NCBI GenBank assembly: GCA_963713625.1
Contig: CAVQMN010000004.1
Location: 372,001-436,000 of the forward strand
Reading direction: 5' to 3'
DNA length: 64,000 nt
Origin: Bog-756 sp963713625
GTDB lineage: Bacteria > Actinomycetota > Acidimicrobiia > Acidimicrobiales > RAAP-2
Part shown: one piece after another, positions 17,206 to 24,685 of the stretch
Numbering within the stretch: position 1 is the stretch's first letter
Layout: each line of letters opens with the position of its first letter
Notes under the pieces: model-generated
The model's input: the letters and a program-made list of their open reading frames with translations, nothing else
Told to the model about the DNA's origin: nothing
Databases searched by the model: none
Made by a program: the position numbers and the translations under genes

Positions 17206-18081
17206 CTACCGGATCGCGACGGATCGAACACGTACGGACGGCAGGTCGATCGACACGGCCGGACCATCGGAGGCCTGGTCGCCCGATCTCCTTCCGACCA
17301 GGTCGATGATCGTCGATGCCGCTCCTTGGATGCGGGAGCCCGAGGCCCTGATACCGGCGACGGCCTCCTCCCCGCCCCCGGCCCAGATGGCCACGTAGCC
17401 GAAGGTGTAGGAGGCGGAGTCGAGCCCGAGATGGTGGCAGACCACGTAGGCGGTCGATTCCGCCTCCAGCTCGGCCAACCGGCGGTCGGGAGCGGCGCGG
17501 TGGAGCAGGGCGTGGGCGAGCTCGTGAGCCAGGGTCTTGACCCGCTGGGCCGGGGCGTTCCGCCGTTCGATCCGGATGCGGTGGAGCTCGAACGAGCAGT
17601 CACCGTTGACCCCGTCCGCCAGCTCGAGCGATTCGACCGAGAAGCCGAGGGAGTCGGCCACCTCGGTCAACCGGCCGACGTGCTGCAACGGTTCCTCGCC
17701 CACCAGCTTCCGGCAGGGTGCGGGGAGCTCCGCGCCCTCGGTCTGGGAGATGTCGAAGACAGCCACGTATTTGAAGCCGGCGATGACGCAATCCTCCCCG
17801 GCGTCCTCACCCTTGGCCCTTTTCGCCACCATCGGGGCCAGGATCCAGATGGCCCTCTCCCCTTTTCGCACACTCCGCCCGAGCTTCAGCCAGGCCCGGA
17901 ATCCGGCCACCTGGCTCGCTCCAGGGAGCTGCGAGGCGATGAGCACCACGTTGCCGAAGCTGTACCGGTGGAATCTGCTCTGCACGTTCAGGTGACGGAT
18001 CCACTCCTCCGAGGTGGTGAGGGCGGTGATCCCCTCACTCAGCTGCACGAGCAGATTTGAATGGCGTTCGGTCGCGCCCAT
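17206..18081 (-). CDS. ArdC-N-like / M78 (ImmA/IrrE)-type metallopeptidase-like protein
   Basis: 291 residues. The N-terminal part (FHRYSFGNVVLIASQLPGASQVAGFRAWLKLGRSVRKGERAIWILAP) matches the ssDNA-binding ArdC-N (DUF1738) fold found on mobile-element antirestriction proteins. The C-terminal part has a zinc-peptidase signature, TLAHELAHALLH (His186, Glu187, His190), with a downstream ELEAESTAYVV that can supply the third ligand. ArdC-type proteins protect incoming DNA; M78 relatives cleave repressors. It lies 370 bp from tRNA-Ala, next to a probable island boundary. Such genes also occur scattered as chromosomal copies, so mobility is an inference. Confidence 0.8.
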   Translation of the reverse strand: MGATERHSNLLVQLSEGITALTTSEEWIRHLNVQSRFHRYSFGNVVLIASQLPGASQVAGFRAWLKLGRSVRKGERAIWILAPMVAKRAKGEDAGEDCVIAGFKYVAVFDISQTEGAELPAPCRKLVGEEPLQHVGRLTEVADSLGFSVESLELADGVNGDCSFELHRIRIERRNAPAQRVKTLAHELAHALLHRAAPDRRLAELEAESTAYVVCHHLGLDSASYTFGYVAIWAGGGEEAVAGIRASGSRIQGAASTIIDLVGRRSGDQASDGPAVSIDLPSVRVRSVAIR

Positions 18082-18453
18082 GGTCGCTCCGTTTCAAGGT
18101 CGGACGAGCGATGCGGACTGGGTTGCCGGGCCTACCGGCGCCGGCCGCCTGCCATCGCCCTCGAAGGCCCCACCCAGGGGAAATCGGTGCCACGCACCGT
18201 CGGGTGTGACCCCGTCGGTGGCGTACCGGCCCGGACATCCACGTCGTCCGTCGACGGCACACTACGTCCGACGTGTGACAGGGCCGGGCCGTCCTGGGCC
18301 TCCGGTGTTCGATGTCAGTTGGACCAGCGGACGCCGGTGTGCCGTATAGGCTCTGGACGCCTCAATCCGGCGTGCCATGGCGGGAGATCACCGTCGTCGA
18401 TGGCAGTCCGACCACCCCCAGTCGACCTGACCGGCAGCTCACTGGGGCCACAC
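18082..18453. other. Non-coding gap between ardC-like gene and tRNA-Ala
   Basis: About 370 bp with no convincing gene; the open frames here lack homology and codon bias. It must hold the promoters for the leftward ArdC-like gene and the rightward tRNA, but no clear -35/-10 pair or operator stands out. Confidence 0.5.
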
Positions 18454-18530
18454 GGGGATGTAGCTCAGTTGGCTAGAGCACCTGCTTTGCAAGCAGGGGG
18501 TCGTGGGTTCGAGTCCCATCATCTCCACCA
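18454..18530 (+). tRNA. tRNA-Ala (anticodon UGC), CCA encoded
   Basis: The acceptor strand GGGGATG pairs with CATCTCC (18520-18526, one G-U). The D-arm AGCTC...GAGC is present. The anticodon stem CCTGC/GCAGG encloses TTTGCAA with anticodon TGC, and the T-arm holds TTCGAGT. Discriminator A is followed by an encoded CCA. The acceptor/T-arm 3' sequence is then repeated several times downstream. Confidence 0.97.
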
Positions 18531-18602
18531 TCATCTCAGACCATCATCTCCACCATCATCTCCACCAACATCTCCACCATCATCTCCACCATCATCTCCA
18601 CC
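18517..18602 (+). repeat. Tandem 12-bp repeats derived from the tRNA-Ala 3' end
   Basis: The unit CATCATCTCCAC begins with the tRNA's own 3' terminus and recurs about six more times with small variants (CATCATCTCAGAC, CAACATCTCCAC). It stops just before the terminator hairpin. Each unit re-creates the acceptor end, which is the usual attachment target of tRNA-specific integrases. Confidence 0.85.
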
Positions 18603-18631
18603 CGTTGTCGGATTCACAACGTTTTCCCTGG
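18584..18631 (+). repeat. Left copy of 48-bp island-bounding direct repeat
   Basis: CTCCACCATCATCTCCACC plus the terminator hairpin and TTTTCCCTGG. The partner at 24363-24411 differs by one substitution pair/indel after CCACC and one T/A change in the loop. Together they bracket about 5.8 kb. Confidence 0.75.
18603..18625 (+). terminator. Intrinsic terminator of tRNA-Ala
   Basis: The stem CGTTGT/ACAACG with a seven-base loop is followed directly by TTTT. A near-identical copy (GTTGT/ACAAC then G-TTTT) occurs at 24384-24405. Confidence 0.7.
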
Positions 18632-18740
18632 TAGATGGTCATGTTTGTGCTCCGTTCGCAACCGAGGCAAATATCGACATTCGAACCCCCGGCTGACCAG
18701 GGAGAACGCCCTTACCAGTTCATTGGTCCTGTCGGGAGGT

Positions 18741-19541
18741 TCAGATCTCGTTTCCACCAGAACGGGTTGGACAAAGCGTTGCAATGAGGAAGTCACACGG
18801 AATGGCGATTCCCGCTCCTGTTTGAAGTGCCATCGTTTCGGTGAGCAAACCGACGTCGGCAAGGAGAGCATCCCACCGTTGCTCGCTAACGAGCCGGGGT
18901 TTCTCGGCCATCACGTGGCCAGCAGTCTTGACCACGAATTCCGCTGCCTCCTCCACGGTCGGGAAGTCCAGCTCCAGCCGCTCGAAAGAATGATCCGTCA
19001 AGCGCAGGCTGTGGCGGGCCCCGAGTTCCCCCAGGGAATCAGCGTCTCCCCATCTGCTGGGTGGTCCGGAACTGGCGGGGGGTGGTGGTAGGTACGGCGA
19101 AAGGGCCGGGCCCATGGCCGGCATGAAGCTGCCAGGCACCCACGATGCCAGGACAACACGCCCTGAGGGAGTGACGGCTCTGGCCAATTCCCTCATGGCC
19201 ACCTCGTGGTCGGCGGCGTACATGACCCCGAAGACGGAGAGGACGCCAGATGCAGACTGGTCCGGAACCGGCAGGTCTCCGACGTCGGCATTCATCCAAC
19301 GGACCACCAAGCCCTCTGACGAGCACCGCTTGGAGGCGATGTCCAGCAATGTCTGCTCGAAGTCGATACCTACGACGTCGGCCCCCCGACCTGCGGCCAG
19401 AAGTGCCGCATTGCCGGTCCCGGTGGCGACATCGAGCACTGTGTCGGACGCCTCGATCCCTGCAGCCTCCACGACACGATGCGCGGCAGGCTCGAGTCGC
19501 TCTGCCATGCGGGGGTAGTCACCGACGGCCCAAGTGGTCAT
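18741..19541 (-). CDS. Class I SAM-dependent methyltransferase
   Basis: 266 residues from ATG 19541, which has an AAGGAGGTT ribosome-binding site seven bases upstream; the longer frame to 19628 lacks one. Motif I VLDVATGTGNAALLAA, motif II VVGIDFEQTLLDIA, the NADVGDLPVPDQSASGVLSVFGVMY stretch and AVTPSGRVVLASW mark a UbiE/Methyltransf_11-type small-molecule methyltransferase. It follows a TetR gene by ~105 bp on the same strand, so it may be under that repressor. The substrate is unknown. It sits inside the segment bounded by the 48-bp repeat. Confidence 0.85.
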   Translation of the reverse strand: MTTWAVGDYPRMAERLEPAAHRVVEAAGIEASDTVLDVATGTGNAALLAAGRGADVVGIDFEQTLLDIASKRCSSEGLVVRWMNADVGDLPVPDQSASGVLSVFGVMYAADHEVAMRELARAVTPSGRVVLASWVPGSFMPAMGPALSPYLPPPPASSGPPSRWGDADSLGELGARHSLRLTDHSFERLELDFPTVEEAAEFVVKTAGHVMAEKPRLVSEQRWDALLADVGLLTETMALQTGAGIAIPCDFLIATLCPTRSGGNEI

Positions 19542-19646
19542 GGGAACCTCCTTGATCGCTTGACGTCTGAGGGTGGACGATGTCGGACTGCGATCGCCGG
19601 GAGCTCCCCATCGATCCCAACGGCCCACGACGGGTGGCGTGCCGAA

Positions 19647-20231
19647 TCAACGGGCACCTTCGATCTCGAAGTCCAGAAGTCGACCGATGGATGACCCGAC
19701 GTCGCGCATCGGACCTGCCGACCGCGTGGCCCTGGCCAGGACGAACCCGCCCTCGACGGCCGCGATGAGCAGTGTCGCGAGCTGCGCGACATGCGCACTG
19801 TCGACTCCCGCTTGGCTCAACTGCTCCTCGATGGCAGCTTTCCACTGATCGAACGCCTTCGCCGCCGCGTCGAGCACGGCATCCACATCGGGGGACTCGA
19901 GAACAGCGGGCGCGATTGGACAGCCGAATGCACCGCCTGTTCCCTCCAGTGCGGCGACACACACGTCGACGAAGGCATTGACCGCCTCAAGTGGCGACGT
20001 GGAACGATCTCCGAGCGTCCGGATCATCTGTTCAACGTTGTCACCGCTGCTCTTCACCACGGCAACGGCCAGTTCCTCCTTGCCGCCGGGGAAGTGGTGG
20101 TAGATCGTGCCTCGAGTAGCCCCGGCACGCTCCAGGACTTCCGTGAATCCGGTCGCGGTCACCCCGTGGTGGCGGTAACTGACCTTGGCGGCATCGATCA
20201 TGCGTTGACGGGTGTCCGTTCGCTTACCCAT
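19647..20231 (-). CDS. TetR/AcrR-family repressor (LmrA/YxaF-like)
   Basis: 194 residues. The HTH (DTRQRMIDAAKVSYRHHGVTATGFTEVLERAGATRGTIYHHFPGGKEELA) is standard TetR. The ligand domain contains GGAFGCPIAPAVLE, the pattern seen in LmrA/YxaF-type regulators of drug or redox genes. It lies 6 bp after the luciferase-like gene and ~105 bp before the methyltransferase on the same strand, so the set from TrmO-like to methyltransferase may be one transcript. The natural ligand is unknown. Confidence 0.88.
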   Translation of the reverse strand: MGKRTDTRQRMIDAAKVSYRHHGVTATGFTEVLERAGATRGTIYHHFPGGKEELAVAVVKSSGDNVEQMIRTLGDRSTSPLEAVNAFVDVCVAALEGTGGAFGCPIAPAVLESPDVDAVLDAAAKAFDQWKAAIEEQLSQAGVDSAHVAQLATLLIAAVEGGFVLARATRSAGPMRDVGSSIGRLLDFEIEGAR

Positions 20232-20237
20232 CTGCCC

Positions 20238-21284
20238 TTACCGACCCTCTCGTAGCGCGGGGAACACCTCGGTGGTCAGGAGCCCCATCGACTCGACGGC
20301 GTACTCGTGGGGCATGCCGAACCAGTTGGTGCGAAATCCGAAGTCCGTCATGTGAAGATCGTCGATCCAGGGGATGAGCATGGCGATGCAGTCGTCGGGC
20401 GTGCCGATGATGAAGCGCTCATCTTCCAAGAGCTCGAAGGGGATGGCGAAACTCTCGTCGCCCGGAAGCGCCTTGTCCTGACCCCAGGCGGCGTACGCGT
20501 CGTACTTGGCACCGAGGAATGGCCGGGCGATCTCGAGCGCTCGCTGTCGGGTCGGCGCGCAGAAGATCTCCCGGGCCACCGATGTCCGAGACGATGCAGG
20601 AAGTCCAGCTTCCTGACGAGTTACCGAGAAGAGATCGAGTTGCCGGGCCACCGTCGAATAGGTGGCGTGGGGATTGATCATCCATCCGTCCGACTGCAGA
20701 GCCGCCCGGACGACCGCTTTGTCAGCGTTGGCGGCCATCAGGATGGGGGGCCGTGGCTTCTGGACGGGCCGGGTGGAGATCGGAGTGCCCTGCACTTGGC
20801 ACCACGGGAGATCGACCACCGGCTCGTCGCTCGTCCACAGCTCCTTGAGCGCCGCGAGGTTTCCCTCAAACCGCTCGACCATGCTCTTTCGGTCGATTCC
20901 GAAGGCCAGGTATTCCTCATCCCGATAGCCGAGGCCGGCCCCGAAGACGAGCCGCCCGCCGGACAGCACGTCGATGGAGGCAAACTGCTCGGCCGTGGCC
21001 ACCGGATTGTGAAGGGCCAGCAAGCTGATAGAGACGACCAGTGACATGTCACCCGTCCGGTCAATCAGGCGCCCCAGCATGGCGACCTGGTCGATCCCGT
21101 GCAGCCACGCTCCAGTGAGGAAGTGCTGGGTAACCGCCACTCCGTCCCATCCGAAATCACGTGCCGCGTCGGCGATGCTCAGTTCGCCAGCGATCTGGGC
21201 GGTCAGGTCGCCCCCGAGAGCGTGCTGGTTGGTGACCACTGCACAGAACCGCAGCGGATTAACGGTACTCTCGGGGGCGCTCAC
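20238..21284 (-). CDS. Luciferase-like (LLM class) flavin-dependent oxidoreductase
   Basis: The GTG at 21284 overlaps the upstream stop as GTGA, giving 348 residues and translational coupling. The bacterial-luciferase fold shows DFGWDGVAVTQHFLTGAW, VVSISLLALHNPVATAEQFASIDVLSGGRLVFGAGLGYRDEEYLAFGID, RPPILMAANADKAVVRAA and IGTPDDCIAML. These proteins use reduced F420 or FMN and oxidise or reduce diverse organic compounds. The family is very abundant in actinobacteria, so the substrate cannot be assigned. The TetR gene follows after 6 bp. Confidence 0.88.
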   Translation of the reverse strand: MSAPESTVNPLRFCAVVTNQHALGGDLTAQIAGELSIADAARDFGWDGVAVTQHFLTGAWLHGIDQVAMLGRLIDRTGDMSLVVSISLLALHNPVATAEQFASIDVLSGGRLVFGAGLGYRDEEYLAFGIDRKSMVERFEGNLAALKELWTSDEPVVDLPWCQVQGTPISTRPVQKPRPPILMAANADKAVVRAALQSDGWMINPHATYSTVARQLDLFSVTRQEAGLPASSRTSVAREIFCAPTRQRALEIARPFLGAKYDAYAAWGQDKALPGDESFAIPFELLEDERFIIGTPDDCIAMLIPWIDDLHMTDFGFRTNWFGMPHEYAVESMGLLTTEVFPALREGR

Positions 21285-21745
21285 CAGTAGCCCTTCATCA
21301 ATTCCGAGGCCCACTGCGGTTGGACAACGGGACCCCGCGGTCCGAACTCTCGCATGAACGGCTTGATGTCGAGAACGGGAGTGCCCACGACTGCGTCCAG
21401 GCCCCGAACTTCGAGCCAGCCCGGACCAACGTCGACCAACTCGCATGTCGTGATTCCGATCCGGTTGGGACGATCCTTCGCCCGCTGGGCCAGGATGCCG
21501 ATGCTCGGCCAATCCTGTCTCCCTCGGGGGTGCCGGTCACCTCGACAGATGGAGTCCTCGCCGACCCGATCGAAGACGAACACGACCTCCACGTGGGAGA
21601 ACGCCTCGAGACCTCGGGTAGCCGTCTTCTCCAGAATCTCTTCATGCAGCTCGATGTGCGCGCACACCGAGCCCCAGTTGTCGTCCACGACCTCTGATCG
21701 GCCGCCGACGACGCGTCCGACCGCTGTCATTGGTGCGAGCTGCAT
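21281..21745 (-). CDS. TrmO/TsaA-like (UPF0066) methyltransferase-domain protein
   Basis: 154 residues from ATG 21745 with AAGGAG five to ten bases upstream. The beta-barrel signature is clear: ILEKTATRGLEAFSHVEVVFVFDRV, RHPRGRQDWPSIGILAQRAKDRPNRIGITTCELVDV, and RGLDAVVGTPVLDIKPFMREF. Bacterial TrmO methylates N6 of threonylcarbamoyladenosine at tRNA position 37 using SAM. This copy lies in an accessory segment coupled to an oxidoreductase, so it could act on another substrate; TrmO-like stand-alone proteins are diverse. The call of the fold is firm, the exact reaction less so. Confidence 0.75.
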   Translation of the reverse strand: MQLAPMTAVGRVVGGRSEVVDDNWGSVCAHIELHEEILEKTATRGLEAFSHVEVVFVFDRVGEDSICRGDRHPRGRQDWPSIGILAQRAKDRPNRIGITTCELVDVGPGWLEVRGLDAVVGTPVLDIKPFMREFGPRGPVVQPQWASELMKGYW

Positions 21746-22048
21746 CCGACTCTCCTTTACTAGTACAAGCATCCTATCATCTAGGCAGGAGAATACAAGG
21801 ATGAAAGTAATAGCAAAATAATTCGACTGTTCAGGGGAGCGGGTGCGCTCGGGATCGGAAGGGGTTCGAACGTAGTCCCATCACTTCAGTTGCCGACCTT
21901 GCGATGGGTCGCGAAGCGCCCGAGTTCGGCCCCTGCTGAGAACTTCGCTGCGCATCACCCCAGGCCAGCGGCCCAGGAGGGGAGCAGCTCAGGCGCCCGG
22001 TCGACGCAGTGACGCTCTCCAACTCGATCAGCCGAGGGCTACGACGAA
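21746..22048. other. Intergenic stretch with dispersed repeat copy 1
   Basis: No gene is seen. It contains the leftward promoter region for the TrmO-like transcript (AT-rich, around 21770-21835) and the first copy of a ~123-bp dispersed repeat described separately. Confidence 0.5.
21860..21982. repeat. Dispersed ~123-bp repeat, copy 1
   Basis: It starts AGGGGTTCGAACGTAGTCCC and ends near CAGCGGCCCAGGAGGGG. The copy at 24221-24342 matches at both ends and in an internal GACCTTGCG, with a divergent middle. The start resembles a tRNA T-arm (GGGTTCGA...GTCCCATCA) with a five-base insertion. Confidence 0.6.
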
Positions 22049-22666
22049 CTAGCCGGAGAGCCGACTCTTGACCGCCGAACGGGCACGGGCGACGACGGCT
22101 TGATCGTTGTGCAGGACGCTCACGATGTTGGTTCCGGCAAGAATGACACCAAGTTCGAATGCGATCTGCCCGGGGTCGGTGCCTGGCGGAAGTTCGCCGT
22201 TCTCCACTGCCACGCTGGCCTGGCGCCCGAGCAGGTCTCGCCACTGCTGTTGAATACGGGCCACTTCGTCATGGACGCGTCCGGGGCGCGCCCCGACTTC
22301 GGCGGATGCGGCGACAAAGAAACAGCCGCCGGGGAATATGCGCCGCTCTACGTACGAAAGGAATCCGTCACAGAGGGCGAGCAGTCGTTCGCGCCCCGGT
22401 TCCGTCGCGCCCAGCGCCGGTGCGACCACCTCGGTGATGAAGCTGTCGCGAGCTGCGTTGATGGTCGCGAGCTGGAGCTCCTCCTTGGAGCCGAACAGTG
22501 CATAGACACTGCTCTTCGCGATCCCGGTGGCCTCAGCGAGTCGGCCGATCGAAAGCCCATCGATGCCCTCGATCGTCGCCAGCTCTGCCGCCTCCTTCAC
22601 GATGCGGGCACGAGAACGCTCTCCGGGGGCTCGGGTCTGCTTCTTCGGTACCTCATCCTCCGGCAT
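22049..22666 (-). CDS. TetR-family repressor
   Basis: 205 residues from ATG 22666. The HTH is RARIVKEAAELATIEGIDGLSIGRLAEATGIAKSSVYALFGSKEELQLATI. The effector domain has PGGCFFVAASAEVGARPGRVHDEVA, typical of the TetR_C group with a conserved GCFF. It is divergent from a methyltransferase gene, and the ~100-bp gap carries two inverted copies of a TAGACGMACGATCGT motif that probably bind this repressor. Auto-repression and control of the methyltransferase are therefore likely. The ligand is unknown. Confidence 0.88.
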   Translation of the reverse strand: MPEDEVPKKQTRAPGERSRARIVKEAAELATIEGIDGLSIGRLAEATGIAKSSVYALFGSKEELQLATINAARDSFITEVVAPALGATEPGRERLLALCDGFLSYVERRIFPGGCFFVAASAEVGARPGRVHDEVARIQQQWRDLLGRQASVAVENGELPPGTDPGQIAFELGVILAGTNIVSVLHNDQAVVARARSAVKSRLSG

Positions 22667-22708
22667 CGACTCGTCTTCTCTCCTTCGCCTGACTGACCCC
22701 TTGCATCT

Positions 22709-22752
22709 TAGACGCACGATCGTCTACAGTTCTTGTACGATCGTTCGTCTAG
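22709..22752. promoter_or_regulatory. Twin inverted TetR operator TAGACGMACGATCGT
   Basis: TAGACGCACGATCGTC (22709-22724) is itself flanked by CTA, giving perfect TAGACG/CGTCTA arms. A second copy in reverse orientation (GTACGATCGTTCGTCTA, about 22735-22751) lies a few bases on. It sits between the divergent TetR and methyltransferase genes, just before AGAGGAGGAC. Confidence 0.65.
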
Positions 22753-22767
22753 AGGAGGACGGCACCC

Positions 22768-23556
22768 ATGTCTACCGTGAACTGGGAAGAAGCCGGTCGA
22801 GGCTGGGGGGCGCGTGCCGAGGAGTGGGCGTACCTGTTCGAGCCCTATGCACGCCCGGCGAACGAGTTGCTGTTTGACCGTCTAGGAATCGGGGACGGCG
22901 CCCGCCTCCTCGACATCGCATGTGGGTCTGGATTCGCGGCTCGTCTTGCCGCCGAGCGGGAGGCCCAAGTTTCTGGACTGGACGCAGCCGAGGCCCTCGT
23001 GACAATTGCACGAACGAGAACGCCGAGCGGGGACTTCCGCGTCGGGGACATGTTCGAACTGCCGTTCGAACATGACAGCTTCGATGTCGCTACGAGTTTC
23101 AACGGCATCTGGAAAGGATGCGACGGTGCGTTGAAGGAGGCTAAGCGGGTGCTCGTGCCCAGCGGTCGACTGGGACTCACCTTCTGGGGGCGATACGAAC
23201 ACCTCGGTCTGATGCCGTACTTCCTCAAGGTCATCGAGTTGTCTCCACCTGAACACGGGGCAGCCAACATGGAACATGGGGACACCGGCCGTGAAGGCGT
23301 CGTGGAAGACATGCTGGCAGCTACAGGCTTCTCCATGGTGGAGCGCGGAGCCGTCGACGTCGTCAATGAGTGGCCCGACACAGCAACGGCCGTCCGTGCT
23401 CTGGCGGCGGCAGGACCGTCCGTCCCTGCGATCGAGGCAGTCGGCTACGAGGCGTTCTGCGAGGCGTTACATGAGGTCATCTCGCCATTGTGCGATCGGG
23501 ACGTCGGCATCCGGATCACCTCCGAGTTCGGATGGATCGTCGCACGTGCCGACTGA
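22768..23556 (+). CDS. Class I SAM-dependent methyltransferase
   Basis: 262 residues with AGAGGAGG as ribosome-binding site. Motifs are RLLDIACGSGFAARLAA (SAM-binding loop), VSGLDAAEALVTIA (acidic ribose contact), FRVGDMFELPFEHDSFDVATSFNGIW and LVPSGRLGLTFWG. These place it with Methyltransf_11/25 enzymes acting on small molecules. The gene is divergently controlled with a TetR gene through a twin operator, the arrangement of a substrate-inducible resistance or detoxification gene. The substrate cannot be inferred. Confidence 0.87.
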   Translation: MSTVNWEEAGRGWGARAEEWAYLFEPYARPANELLFDRLGIGDGARLLDIACGSGFAARLAAEREAQVSGLDAAEALVTIARTRTPSGDFRVGDMFELPFEHDSFDVATSFNGIWKGCDGALKEAKRVLVPSGRLGLTFWGRYEHLGLMPYFLKVIELSPPEHGAANMEHGDTGREGVVEDMLAATGFSMVERGAVDVVNEWPDTATAVRALAAAGPSVPAIEAVGYEAFCEALHEVISPLCDRDVGIRITSEFGWIVARAD

Positions 23557-23711
23557 TCTCACGCGGGTCCTGCAACGATCGACGGTGTCGTCGTCCCTCC
23601 AGATCGGCCGCGCCTCTCCCACCAGGGAGCTGCGACGCAAGAACTGACTACGTTTCTACGGTCGTCTCACCACAGACACTGAGTCGGAATCGACAGGATC
23701 GGCATGATGCC

Positions 23712-24163
23712 ATGACGCAATTGAGTATTCAAGAGTCCCTGTATCCCGATCTCACGTGCTTGGGGTGCGGTCATGCCAGCCCTGACGGTTTTCACCTGCG
23801 TAGCTATCGAGAGAACGAGGTCACCGTCGCCACATTCACTCCTCGGCCCGAACACGACAATGGGTTCGGCTTCCTCAATGGGGGATCATCTCGACGGCGC
23901 TCGATTGCCACACGGCGGCTGTCGTGATGTGGGAAGCCGATCGCCATGGTTGGGCGGCCGACGACGGAGCACCAGTTCCCTTCATCACCGCTGGCTTCGA
24001 CGTGCGATTCCTGCGGCCCACTCCGTTGGGACCGCCGCTGTCGCTACGGGCCGAATCCGTGGAGGACTCGGAGTTGGCCATCGTTGTGAGTGCCGAGCTT
24101 GTCTACGAGGACAAGGTCCGGGCAACGACGCTGGCGAACTGGCTGCGGTTCCATCCCCGGTAG
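23712..24163 (+). pseudogene. PaaI-like hotdog thioesterase with single-base frameshift
   Basis: From ATG 23712 the frame gives CLGCGHASPDGFHLRSY and HDNGFGFLNGG, typical of small hotdog thioesterases. At the G-run 23880-23884 the frame breaks. With one extra G it continues IISTALDCHTAAVVMWEADRHGW, PFITAGFDVRFLRPTPLGPPLSLRAE and ends at 24163. The restored protein would be about 150 residues, normal for the family. A homopolymer deletion is equally compatible with a sequencing error or genuine inactivation. It is the last gene of the island-like segment. Confidence 0.75.
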
Positions 24164-24220
24164 GCCGGCCGATTCGACCGGGTCACCGCCGCGATCGTGC
24201 GACGCGGGTTGGCCTTTGGC

Positions 24221-24342
24221 AGGGGTTCGAACATAGTCCCATCACTTCTGGAAGCGACCTTGCGGGGGGCCGCCGGTACCCGAATTCCGCTCGAGCTCAG
24301 ACTCTCATGCCACATTGCCCCTGGTCAGCGGGCCAAGAGGGG
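24221..24342. repeat. Dispersed ~123-bp repeat, copy 2
   Basis: AGGGGTTCGAACATAGTCCC at the start and CAGCGGGCCAAGAGGGG at the end match copy 1 at 21860-21982. The end runs directly into another GGGGTTCGAACATAGTC, the start of a third, incomplete unit. Confidence 0.6.
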
Positions 24343-24362
24343 TTCGAACATAGTCGCATAAC

Positions 24363-24411
24363 CTCCACCATCATCTCCACCAAGTTGTCGGAATCACAAC
24401 GTTTTCCCTGG
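24363..24411 (+). repeat. Right copy of island-bounding direct repeat
   Basis: CTCCACCATCATCTCCACC, GTTGT/ACAAC hairpin and TTTTCCCTGG match 18584-18631. It is preceded by GGGTTCGAACATAGTCGCAT, a degenerate tRNA T-arm, so the whole looks like a diverged attachment site. Confidence 0.75.
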
Positions 24412-24566
24412 CCAGAAGCAGCCTACTTTTGACGTTGCAGCGGGTCCAAGTGACCGTGAGTCGTGGCGACGTCGATGGGGCATTCAGAGTCGTCAGTGAG
24501 GTGTCGAAGGTCGTTGAGCACTCACCGCTTGCGTCTCAGCCAGGCGATCTGCCAGATTCTCAATGC

Positions 24567-24610
24567 TCACAATTCCTCTCGTCTCAACATCGACACGAGA
24601 GGAATTGTGA
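24567..24610. terminator. Perfect 16-bp stem-loop downstream of surface-protein operon
   Basis: TCACAATTCCTCTCGT (24567-24582) and ACGAGAGGAATTGTGA (24595-24610) are exact inverted repeats with a 12-base loop. It lies ~75 bp past the stop of the leftward operon. There is no T-run, so termination is inferred from position and stem strength. Confidence 0.55.
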
Positions 24611-24685
24611 CGCTGTCGTCATAGGAGCTGTGGGATCGTCCTCGCGCCCCGTGTTGTGGCTTTCAAACACACGGTGATGCACTGT

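Larger units (their letters stand above)
24164..24685. other. Non-coding island end with repeats and a hairpin
   Basis: About 520 bp holding dispersed-repeat copy 2, a tRNA-3'-like remnant, the right 48-bp direct repeat and a perfect stem-loop. Small open frames here (for example 24429-24677) have no recognisable features and overlap the hairpin. Confidence 0.6.

Noticed and set aside
18541..18602. CRISPR-like short repeats
   Set aside because: Units are 12 bp and abut with no spacers; they derive from the tRNA 3' end.
24429..24677. 82-codon open frame after the island
   Set aside because: It contains the perfect hairpin, has no ribosome-binding site and no similarity features.
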